From Candidatus Dormiibacterota bacterium (GTDB lineage Bacteria > Chloroflexota > Dormibacteria > UBA8260 > Bog-877), in contig PKXR01000054.1 of NCBI GenBank assembly GCA_003133485.1, positions 15,472 to 22,328 on the forward strand: a DNA stretch of 6,857 bases, read 5' to 3'. Shown piece after piece: positions 1 through 6,605 of this stretch (position 1 is the first letter of the stretch; every line of letters begins with the position of its first letter). The translations under genes were made by a program, and so were the position numbers. Below the pieces are notes generated by a model. That model had not been told where the DNA came from and ran no database searches. It was given only the letters and a program-made list of their open reading frames with translations.

Positions 1-630
1 ATCCTTGCCGCCCTGATCCTGCTGGTCACCTTCGTCTTCATCGTGGCGCGCCAGCTGCGCTCCGCCGTCTCGGCTTACGCGGTTCAGTCATGGCTGCTGG
101 GCGGACTGGCGATCGCGCTTTTCGCAGATTCCCGATTGCTCGGGCTGCTGTTGTTCGGGGTTCTGACCATCGTAGTCAAGGGCGTGATCGTGCCGCAGAT
201 TCTCCGGCGCCGAACCGCCTTCGCGATGGCGGGAAGGCGGGAGACTTCCTACTACGTTCGCTTTCCCACAGCTTTGCTGATCGGAGCGGGGCTGACCTTG
301 ACCGGCTTCATCGCGGCTACCAGGATTCCCTTTACCCACCAGCTCTTGCCGGAATCGGTTCTGGGCATCGCTTTGGCAGTCCTTCTCCTGGGGTTGTTCA
401 CAACCACCGCCCGGCGCGACGCCATCCTGCAGGTCGCAGGACTCCTGGCCGCGGAGAACGGCCTTCTGCTGGTTGGCCTTGTGCTGGCGCCGAGCCTGAG
501 CCTGCTGATCGAGTTCGCGATTGTTCTCGACGTCCTGATCGCGGTGTTGGTGATGGGCTTTCTGGTCGCTCGGATGCACCAGGAGGTCTCAACCACTGAC
601 ACCTCGGAACTCACTCGGTTGCGCGGATGA
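1..630 (+). CDS. hyfE: HyfE-like hydrogenase-4 membrane subunit, 5' end cut by window edge
   Basis: The frame is open from base 1, so the GTG at 43 is probably internal; 209 residues are visible, against about 216-220 for HyfE and mycobacterial HycP, so only a short N-terminus is missing. The protein is almost wholly hydrophobic, with roughly six or seven membrane helices. Its second half carries the NuoK-like signature of this family: a glutamate in an A-E-N-G-L context (454-456), a second glutamate in L-L-I-E-F (511-513), and an aspartate in V-L-D-V (529-531). In complex I the matching NuoK glutamates lie on the proton path, so a role in coupling ion movement to electron transfer is inferred. 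The tail (from about 570) is polar and cytoplasm-like. The stop overlaps the next start as ATGA, which places this gene inside the operon. Family assignment is firm; the true start lies outside the window. Confidence 0.88.
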   Translation: MLAALILLVTFVFIVARQLRSAVSAYAVQSWLLGGLAIALFADSRLLGLLLFGVLTIVVKGVIVPQILRRRTAFAMAGRRETSYYVRFPTALLIGAGLTLTGFIAATRIPFTHQLLPESVLGIALAVLLLGLFTTTARRDAILQVAGLLAAENGLLLVGLVLAPSLSLLIEFAIVLDVLIAVLVMGFLVARMHQEVSTTDTSELTRLRG

Positions 631-2111
631 TCAACTCTGCGCTGCTGATCTGGCTGCTGGCGGTGCCGCTGCTCACCGCGGGTGCCAGTGCCTTAGTCCG
701 TCAGGACCGAATCCGCTACGCGATGGTGCTGCCCAGCTCTCTCACCACGTTCGGCTTGGCCTTGACGCTGATCGCCCGGCTGCTCAGCGGCGGGCCGATT
801 CGGGCCCTCGGTGACTGGCTCTACCTGGATGACCTGAGCGCCATCGTGCTGCTGGTGGTGATGTTCGTTTCGGCGCTGGCAGGCGCCTATTCGGTCGCCT
901 ACTTTCGCTCCTCGGAGCAGGGTCATGTGCTCCGGCCAGGTGAGCTGCGCAAGTACTTCTCCTTATTCCACCTCTTCACCTTCACCATGGTGCTAGCCAC
1001 CGTCTCGGGCAACCTGGCGCTGCTGTGGACGGCGGTGACGGCTACGACCTTTGCCTCCGCACCGCTGGTCGACTTCTACGGCTCCCGCGAGCCTCTGGAG
1101 GCGGCTTGGAAGTTCTTGATCCTGGCGGTGGCCGGCGAGCTGATCGCGCTGCTGGGCTTTCTGCTGCTGTATGCGTCGGGCATTGCAGCGCTCGGTTCCG
1201 CCTACAACTTCTCCATTCCGGTTTTAGGGGCCGCGGGATCGCATCTATCACCTGCTCTGGCAGGGCTCGGGTTCCTACTGGTGCTGGTCGGCTTCGGAAC
1301 CAAAGCCGGGCTGGCGCCGATGCACACCTGGCTGCCAGATGCGCACAGTCAGGCACCGGCGCCCGTGTGCGCCATGCTTTCGGGCGCCGAGTTGAATTGC
1401 GCGATGCTGGCCATCGTCCGCGTCCTCTCGCTGGCGACCCCGTCAGCTGGCGCTCGGGCCGCCGACCTTCACGCAGCGCTCCTCGGATTCGGCCTGCTGT
1501 CGATGACCGTGGGCGTCGTATTCCTGATTTCGCAGCGCAACTTCAAGCGCCTGTTGGCCTATTCGTCAGTTGAGCAGATGGGTCTGATTGCCGCCGGCTT
1601 CGGGATCGGAGCGCCGCTAGCGGTGCTGGGAGCGCTGCTCCAGATGCTCACCCACAGCCTGGCCAAAAGTCTCATGTTCTTCAACTCAGGCAATCTGCTG
1701 CTGCGTTTTCGGACCACGACCATCGCGGAGGTCCGGGGCGTGGTGCGCGTCGCCCCGGCCACCGCTGTGCTGGTGATCGTTGGTGCCCTGGCGATTGGTG
1801 GGGCGCCCCCCTTTGGTCTTTTCGTATCCGAGTTCTCGATTGTCCGCGGCGCCTTGGGACAGTCGAACTGGGGTGCCGGTGCGCTCATCGCAGCTCTGCT
1901 GGTGGTCGGGTTCATTGCTCTGGTTGCGCCATTTAGCCAGATGACCTTCGGCGACGGCACTGCCCAGCAGTTGCAGCCCCGATCTGAACTGAGCCTAGCA
2001 GTGCTGCTGCCCGGATTCGCTCTCTTGGCAGCGGTGTTGATCCTGGGATTCTGGATCCCGGCGCCGCTGCATGCCCTGCTGTTTGGCGCCAGTCACGTGG
2101 TCAGCCGATGA
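627..2111 (+). CDS. hyfF: HyfF-like proton-translocating (antiporter-type) membrane subunit
   Basis: This 494-residue polytopic protein (about 14 helices) belongs to the NuoL/M/N-MrpD family and is closest in motif detail to hydrogenase-4 subunit F (E. coli HyfF, about 526 residues; this one has a shorter tail). Diagnostic blocks are S-L-E-A-A-W-K-type sequence near residues 156-162, G-F-G-T-K-A-G (222-228), W-L-P-D-A-H (235-240), L-L-A-Y-S-S-V-E (309-316) and H-S-L-A-K (343-347). These supply the ion-path residues Lys226 (TM7), His240 (TM8) and Lys347 (TM12). The TM5 glutamate normally found in W-x-x-x-E-A-T is Thr138 here. The start is the ATG that overlaps the previous stop (ATGA); no strong ribosome binding site precedes it, so reinitiation is likely. 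It is expected to sit in the membrane arm beside HyfE and HyfB. Leucine codon TTA appears three times, unusual for a GC-rich gene. Confidence 0.92.
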   Translation: MINSALLIWLLAVPLLTAGASALVRQDRIRYAMVLPSSLTTFGLALTLIARLLSGGPIRALGDWLYLDDLSAIVLLVVMFVSALAGAYSVAYFRSSEQGHVLRPGELRKYFSLFHLFTFTMVLATVSGNLALLWTAVTATTFASAPLVDFYGSREPLEAAWKFLILAVAGELIALLGFLLLYASGIAALGSAYNFSIPVLGAAGSHLSPALAGLGFLLVLVGFGTKAGLAPMHTWLPDAHSQAPAPVCAMLSGAELNCAMLAIVRVLSLATPSAGARAADLHAALLGFGLLSMTVGVVFLISQRNFKRLLAYSSVEQMGLIAAGFGIGAPLAVLGALLQMLTHSLAKSLMFFNSGNLLLRFRTTTIAEVRGVVRVAPATAVLVIVGALAIGGAPPFGLFVSEFSIVRGALGQSNWGAGALIAALLVVGFIALVAPFSQMTFGDGTAQQLQPRSELSLAVLLPGFALLAAVLILGFWIPAPLHALLFGASHVVSR

Positions 2112-3655
2112 GCGGTGCACTCGAGCTCTGGGCCATAGAGGTGGGGCTGAAGGTGGAGTGGAGAAATGGGGACGAAGGCTATGCCCGTTGCGCCGAGGAC
2201 GAGTTCCGGGACCGGGTCACCGCCCTCGTGGGCCGCGCCACTCTGTCGGATCTCTTTGCCACCACTGCACCTGAGTCGCCCGTCACCCTCACCGCGATTT
2301 TTCAAATGGTCGGTGATCCGGCCTGGATTTTGCTCTCGACCGAATTGAGCGCGCTGGCGTTCTCCTCACTGACCCCCCAGGTGCACGCCGCCAGCTGGTT
2401 CGAGCGCGAGATCTTCGAAATGCACGGACTCGAGCCGATTGGCCACCCGGGCCCGGGTCCGCTGCGGCTGCACAGTTGGCCCACGGATCACCATCCCATG
2501 CGCGACATGCCAGCTCCGGCGGGTCCGCTGCGTCACCCGCCGCACGCCGCGCCAAGGCTGGCTGTGACTGGCCAGGGAGTCTTCCAACTCCCACTTGGCC
2601 CGGTTCGCAGTGGTCCCCAGGAGTCAGCCGAGTTTCTCTTCTCTTCCGGTGGAGAGGACATCGTCGAGTTGGACCTCCGGCTCGGTTTCAAATACCGGGC
2701 TATCGAGCGGCTAGCCGAAGGCCAACCGGCCGATCGGGCAATTCAACTGGCCGAGCGCCTGGCCGGCACCAGCGCCTTTGCCAACGGCTTGGCCTTTACC
2801 CGGGCGGTAGAGCGGGTAGTCGGGGCCTCAGTCAGCCCTACGTCCGAATACACCCGCACCCTCCTGGGGGAGCTGGAGCGCCTCTACAACCATTTCGGGA
2901 CGATCGGCCGGCTCGCCGAGGCCACTGGACTGTTGGTGGCTGCGGCCCAATATGGCCTACTCAAAGAGGAAGCTCTGCGAGCCGCCAGCCGGCTCACAGG
3001 CCACCGCTATCAGCGCGGCGTCCTGCGAGTTGGAGGTATGGAAGTGGAGCTGGACGCCAGCGACCGCGACCAGCTGAGGTCGCGAGCGGAAGAGTGGTGG
3101 GAGAGGACGGAGGGGTTGCGACGGCTGCTGGAGCAAACCGCCACCTTCGTCGATCGGCTCGACACCACCGCCATCCTGCTGCCGGAATATGCCTCAGAGC
3201 ACAACCTGGTCGGGCCGGTGGGGCGCGCGTCAGGGATTGACCGCGACGTGCGCCGCGACCACCCGTACGCTGCCTACGGCTTAGTTGAATACGACGTTCC
3301 CACCGTTCCCGACGGCGACGCCGAGGCGCGTTTCCAGGTGCACGCGGCCGAGGTCGGGCAGTCGCTCTCGATCACGAGGCAGCTGCTAGACGGATGGCCC
3401 GCCGCCGACGAACAGCCGGATCCGCCTGCCTGGCGCGCGGGTTCAGGCCTCGGCTGGGCCGAGGCACCAGGCGGCGAGACCCTCCATTGGGTGGAGTTGG
3501 ACCAGGAGGGAAGGGTGCTTCGATGGCGGGCACGGCCGCCGGCGGTCGTGAACTGGCATCCCTTCGCGCACGCGTGTGGCAGTGGCAACAACTTGACCGA
3601 CTACCCGGTGATCGAGGCGAGCTTCGCCATCTCAGTTGCGGAGTTCGACCGATGA
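2108..3655 (+). CDS. hycE: HycE/HyfG-like large subunit (NuoC-NuoD fusion) lacking the [NiFe] ligands
   Basis: The 515-residue protein is soluble and has two domains. Residues 1-150 are NuoC-like (30 kDa), ending in the typical W-F-E-R-E-I-F-E-M-H-G-L block at 97-108. Residues 157-515 are NuoD/[NiFe]-large-subunit-like, with L-E-R-L-Y-N-H (256-262), R-A-S-G-I-D-R-D (373-380), D-H-P-Y-A-A-Y-G (384-391) and L-R-W-R (471-474). It aligns without gaps with E. coli HycE around both metal-binding motifs, but the ligands are gone: C-G-I-C is A-G-T-S (219-222) and the C-terminal C-x-x-C is S-V-A-E (509-512). Only Cys28 and Cys490 remain. The A-P-R-G arginine is Gly455 and the G-P-L-H histidine is Arg167. 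The protein ends at Asp514-Arg515, where maturation cleavage would leave a real hydrogenase. The frame is intact and flanked by ATGA overlaps, so it is expressed with its partners. The fold is clear; the reaction is unknown. It is best called an Ehr-type, non-hydrogenase subunit. Confidence 0.9.
   Translation: MSGALELWAIEVGLKVEWRNGDEGYARCAEDEFRDRVTALVGRATLSDLFATTAPESPVTLTAIFQMVGDPAWILLSTELSALAFSSLTPQVHAASWFEREIFEMHGLEPIGHPGPGPLRLHSWPTDHHPMRDMPAPAGPLRHPPHAAPRLAVTGQGVFQLPLGPVRSGPQESAEFLFSSGGEDIVELDLRLGFKYRAIERLAEGQPADRAIQLAERLAGTSAFANGLAFTRAVERVVGASVSPTSEYTRTLLGELERLYNHFGTIGRLAEATGLLVAAAQYGLLKEEALRAASRLTGHRYQRGVLRVGGMEVELDASDRDQLRSRAEEWWERTEGLRRLLEQTATFVDRLDTTAILLPEYASEHNLVGPVGRASGIDRDVRRDHPYAAYGLVEYDVPTVPDGDAEARFQVHAAEVGQSLSITRQLLDGWPAADEQPDPPAWRAGSGLGWAEAPGGETLHWVELDQEGRVLRWRARPPAVVNWHPFAHACGSGNNLTDYPVIEASFAISVAEFDR
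3640..3643 (+). promoter_or_regulatory. Ribosome binding site GGAG for the small-subunit gene
   Basis: GGAG lies 8 bases before the ATG at 3652 and supports that start over longer in-frame readings that run back inside the large-subunit gene. It is the clearest Shine-Dalgarno match at any junction in the operon; the others seem to rely on stop/start overlap. It coincides with the codon for Glu512, which replaces a nickel-binding cysteine. Confidence 0.55.
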
Positions 3656-4494
3656 GCCGCTGGATTGCCAAGGGGATCAGGACCGGGGTCCGCACTACTC
3701 GCTTTCCCGCTCCCGGGGTCGTCGGCGAGGAGGAGGCCCCCTCGGCCGTCCGGCTCCGCTGGCAGGGTCTCACCCCAGCCCTTGCGCTAGAGGTCGGCCC
3801 GCTCTGCCCGACGGCGGCCATCGAGGCTACCGGCACCGAGACGGCTGGTGAACTTCGTTTCGACGCCGGCGCCTGCATTCTCTGTGGGCGCTGCACGCGC
3901 CGGCTGCCGGAGGCGTTCACCAGCGTCAACGATCCCCGAGTGGCGGTTGGCAATCGTGACCATCTGCGAGCCACGCTCAGGTGGGGTGAAGGTCAGAAGC
4001 TGGCTCCAGTCCAGCTCGTCGCGGAGGCCAGTGCGGTGCAGCAAGCGGCTCTTCGGCTGTTTCGTCATTCCCTGCACATCCGCCACGTCGACGCCGGCTC
4101 CTGCAACGGCTGCGAGTCCGAGTTGCAGATGCTGAGTGCCCCCTATCTCGACCTGCAAAGACTTGGTCTGTTCTTCACCTCCACGCCACGGCACGCGGAT
4201 GTGCTCCTCGTCACCGGCGTTGTGACCAGCAACATGAAGGAGGCGCTTCTGGCGACCTATGCCGCCATGCCCGTACCCAAGCTGGTCATCGCCGCCGGAG
4301 CCTGCGCGATCAGCTGTGGCATTTTTGCCGACAGTCCCATGACTGTGGGACCGCTGGACAAGCTGGTCCGGGTGGACGCTTACGTGCCCGGATGTCCTCC
4401 GACTCCGCAGGCGCTCCTGCACGGTCTACTGCTGGCCCTGGGACGCGCCACCGAACGGTATCGCGCCGATCATGAGGACCGTGGTGGCGCTTGA
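3652..4494 (+). CDS. HycG/HyfI-like (NuoB-type) small subunit with N-terminal single-cluster ferredoxin module
   Basis: The 280-residue protein starts at an ATG in an ATGA overlap with a GGAG upstream. Longer in-frame reading back to 3394 would lie inside the large-subunit gene and is rejected. Residues about 45-95 form a half ferredoxin: Cys52 in C-P-T-A-A-I-E, then Cys75, Cys78 and Cys81 in C-I-L-C-G-R-C. That matches the ligand set of one [4Fe-4S] cluster of a bacterial ferredoxin. Residues 138-265 are the NuoB-type domain: V-D-A-G-S-C-N-G-C-E (Cys151, Cys154), G-A-C-A-I-S-C-G (Cys218, Cys222) and P-G-C-P-P-T-P (Cys248), closely like E. coli HycG and able to bind the proximal (N2-like) cluster. 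E. coli splits these roles between HycG and ferredoxin-like HycF. The inferred role is to carry electrons between a soluble donor or acceptor and the large/small subunit interface. Cys222 is additional to the usual four ligands. Confidence 0.88.
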   Translation: MSRWIAKGIRTGVRTTRFPAPGVVGEEEAPSAVRLRWQGLTPALALEVGPLCPTAAIEATGTETAGELRFDAGACILCGRCTRRLPEAFTSVNDPRVAVGNRDHLRATLRWGEGQKLAPVQLVAEASAVQQAALRLFRHSLHIRHVDAGSCNGCESELQMLSAPYLDLQRLGLFFTSTPRHADVLLVTGVVTSNMKEALLATYAAMPVPKLVIAAGACAISCGIFADSPMTVGPLDKLVRVDAYVPGCPPTPQALLHGLLLALGRATERYRADHEDRGGA

Positions 4495-6574
4495 GTTGTT
4501 GGCGGCGGCGGTGGTCTGCTACGTCCTAGCCGGCTTGATGGGGATCGGAGTCCTACGCTGGCGCTTCCTGGCAGACCTCTCGGTGGCAGCGGCGATCGTC
4601 GCCGGCTTGCTGGCGGTGGTCACGGCAGCTGTGTGGCTGGGCGGGGCCAAGGCCAGTCTGACCCTACCGATCAGCACGCCGATCGGCGGCCTGGCCTTCC
4701 GGGCGACCCCGCTGGCCGGCACATTTCTTCTGCTGAGCGGCGTGGTCGGTACGGGGATCTCACTCTACACCGCGGGGTACGCTCCGCACGTGGGCGGCCC
4801 GCTCCGGCAGTCCGGCCTGCACAGCCTGCTCAACCTCTGCTTCGCCTCCATCCTGCTCCTGCTGGCCGCAGCCAACGCCTTCTCCTTCCTGCTGGCCTGG
4901 GAGGTGATGGTGATGGCCACTTACATCCTGGTCACTTTGGAGTTCGATCGCCCGGGGCGCCCCCAGGCGGCGTTCCTGATGCTGTCGCTGGCGAAGATCG
5001 GCTTCGTCGCCATGGCGGTCGGCTTCATCGCGGTGGGAGCGCTGCGGAGCGGGGTGTCATTCGCAACCCTGGCTCATCATCCGGTGGCGAGTGGAGCTCT
5101 GGCCTCAGCCGCCTTCGTTCTCTTCCTGATCGGGTTCGGAGTCAAGGCGGGACTGGTCCCCCTCCAGGGTTGGCTGCCCGAGGCGCATCCCGCAGCCCCG
5201 GCCAATGTGTCGGCGGCCCTCTCGGGCATCGTGGTCTCGATGGGCATCTACGGCTTGGTGTTGACGGTCGTCACCCTGCTCCCATCGCCGGCCGACTGGT
5301 GGGGCTACCTAGCTCTGGGAGTGGGTGTGGTCACCGCCGCCTACGGAGTCCTGTTCTCCCTGCTGGTGCCGAATCTGAAACGAATGCTCGCCTACAGCAC
5401 CGTCGAGAATCTGGGCTTCATGGTGGCAATGCTGGGAGTGTCGCTGGTCTTCTCGAGCAGCCACCACCGACTGCTGGCGGCGGCGGCGCTAGTGGTGGTC
5501 GTCCTCCACGCGCTCTACCACGCCCTCCTCAAGAGCACGTTGTTCATGGGCGCCGGTTGTGTCGACGTCGGTGCCCGCGGCCTTGACATGGACCGTCTCG
5601 GCGGCCTGGCCCGGCGCATGCGCTGGACGACTCTGCTGTTTTTCATAGGGGCCATGGGACTGGCTGGAATTCCTCCGCTGAACGGGTTCCAGACTGAGTG
5701 GCTTGGCTTGCAGATGCTGATCCGCGCTCGTGTGCTAGACACTCCCGAGAGTCGGGTTTACATGGCGGCGGCGGGCATGCTGCTCACGCTGACCTTCGCC
5801 TTGGCCGCCACCGCCTATGTCCGCGTCTTCGGCGGTGCCTTCCTGGGAGCTCCCCGAAGCCGACGGGCGGCGCACGCTGTCGAGGTGCCCATCACCATGA
5901 GGCTGGGGATGCTGCTGACTGCTGGTGTGGCAGTGGTCACGGCCTTGCTGCCACCACTCGGAATCGGAGCGGCAGCCGCCTCCGCGGAAAGCGCAATCCA
6001 CACGCCGGGTCTGCTCAACTCGCTGCTGCCGCCGTTCTTTCTGCACCCCGCCCAATTTGCGTTGCCGATTCAGGTGGGGGGAACGTTTTTGAGTCAGATT
6101 CTGCACGCCAATGGGATGGTGATCGTGCCCACCAGCTTTAACTACGCCTTTATTTCGCCCACGTATATATTCCTGAGTCTGGTCTGCATCATCGCGCTTA
6201 CAGCAGGAGCACTCCGCTTGCTGGGCCGTCGTGCGCGGCGTGAGAAAGAAGTGTGGGTGGGAGCTGGAGGCGAGTACCGGGCTTCGATGCAGTACACCTC
6301 TACCGCCTTCACCAATCTATTTCGCTCCACGTTTGGCGGGGTGTTTCGTGACCGGCGCGCTATCGAGCGCGACTATCACCAGGCCCCATTCTTCGCCCAT
6401 TCCGTGCGGTACGTGCGGCGTGTCGTCGAGCCAGTGGAAGCCTACGTGTACCAACCTGTAATTGGCGTGTCCCGTAGAATCTCCGCTGTGGCCGGCCGGC
6501 TCCAGTCTGGTCACGTCAGCCTCTACTTGCTCTATCTGGTGGCGGTTTTCGTGATTGTTCTTCTGGTGCGCTGA
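4472..6574 (+). CDS. hyfB: HyfB-like proton-translocating (NuoL-type) membrane subunit
   Basis: This 700-residue polytopic protein belongs to the NuoL-like antiporter family and matches hydrogenase-4 subunit B (E. coli HyfB about 672). All expected ion-path residues are present: Glu144 in L-A-W-E-V-M (TM5), Lys225 in G-F-G-V-K-A-G (TM7), His239 in L-P-E-A-H-P (TM8), Lys303 in N-L-K-R-M-L-A-Y, and Lys354 in H-A-L-L-K (TM12). The C-terminal part keeps the HycC/HyfB signature M-Q-Y-T-S-T-A-F (606-613), then a charged, probably amphipathic stretch (about 620-680) and a last membrane helix at 682-699. The usual W-x-C-G before that signature is W-V-G-A-G here. The ATG start lies inside the small-subunit gene (23-base overlap) with no good ribosome binding site, so coupling is inferred. 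It is the last gene of the operon. Bases 6061-6180 are clearly AT-richer than the rest. Confidence 0.92.
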   Translation: MRTVVALELLAAAVVCYVLAGLMGIGVLRWRFLADLSVAAAIVAGLLAVVTAAVWLGGAKASLTLPISTPIGGLAFRATPLAGTFLLLSGVVGTGISLYTAGYAPHVGGPLRQSGLHSLLNLCFASILLLLAAANAFSFLLAWEVMVMATYILVTLEFDRPGRPQAAFLMLSLAKIGFVAMAVGFIAVGALRSGVSFATLAHHPVASGALASAAFVLFLIGFGVKAGLVPLQGWLPEAHPAAPANVSAALSGIVVSMGIYGLVLTVVTLLPSPADWWGYLALGVGVVTAAYGVLFSLLVPNLKRMLAYSTVENLGFMVAMLGVSLVFSSSHHRLLAAAALVVVVLHALYHALLKSTLFMGAGCVDVGARGLDMDRLGGLARRMRWTTLLFFIGAMGLAGIPPLNGFQTEWLGLQMLIRARVLDTPESRVYMAAAGMLLTLTFALAATAYVRVFGGAFLGAPRSRRAAHAVEVPITMRLGMLLTAGVAVVTALLPPLGIGAAAASAESAIHTPGLLNSLLPPFFLHPAQFALPIQVGGTFLSQILHANGMVIVPTSFNYAFISPTYIFLSLVCIIALTAGALRLLGRRARREKEVWVGAGGEYRASMQYTSTAFTNLFRSTFGGVFRDRRAIERDYHQAPFFAHSVRYVRRVVEPVEAYVYQPVIGVSRRISAVAGRLQSGHVSLYLLYLVAVFVIVLLVR

Positions 6575-6605
6575 GGCCAGCGTCCCCAAGACTGGGCAAT
6601 TCGGT

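Noticed and set aside
2476..3240. Long open frame of 254 codons on the plus strand inside the large-subunit gene
   Set aside because: It is Arg/Pro/Gly-rich, out of frame with a protein that has clear family motifs, and typical of shadow frames in GC-rich DNA.
3394..3651. Upstream in-frame extension of the small-subunit gene
   Set aside because: It would lie within the large-subunit gene and encode Arg/Gly-rich sequence; the ATG at 3652 has a GGAG and the same ATGA overlap as the other junctions.
2108..3655. Large subunit as a decaying pseudogene
   Set aside because: The frame is intact, structural motifs are conserved, and the gene is coupled to its neighbours; loss is confined to active-site residues.
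3787..4422. Open frame of 211 codons on the minus strand under the small-subunit gene
   Set aside because: It is antisense to a well-supported gene, shows no recognisable motif, and is explained by GC-rich codon structure.
1..6574. Operon as a standard complex I (nuo) or a true formate hydrogenlyase
   Set aside because: HyfE-, HyfF- and HyfB-specific motifs exclude nuo, and the missing nickel ligands exclude a working hydrogenase.
6575..6605. Convergent intergenic gap searched for a terminator
   Set aside because: Only a weak CCCA/TGGG pairing is seen, with no T-tract.
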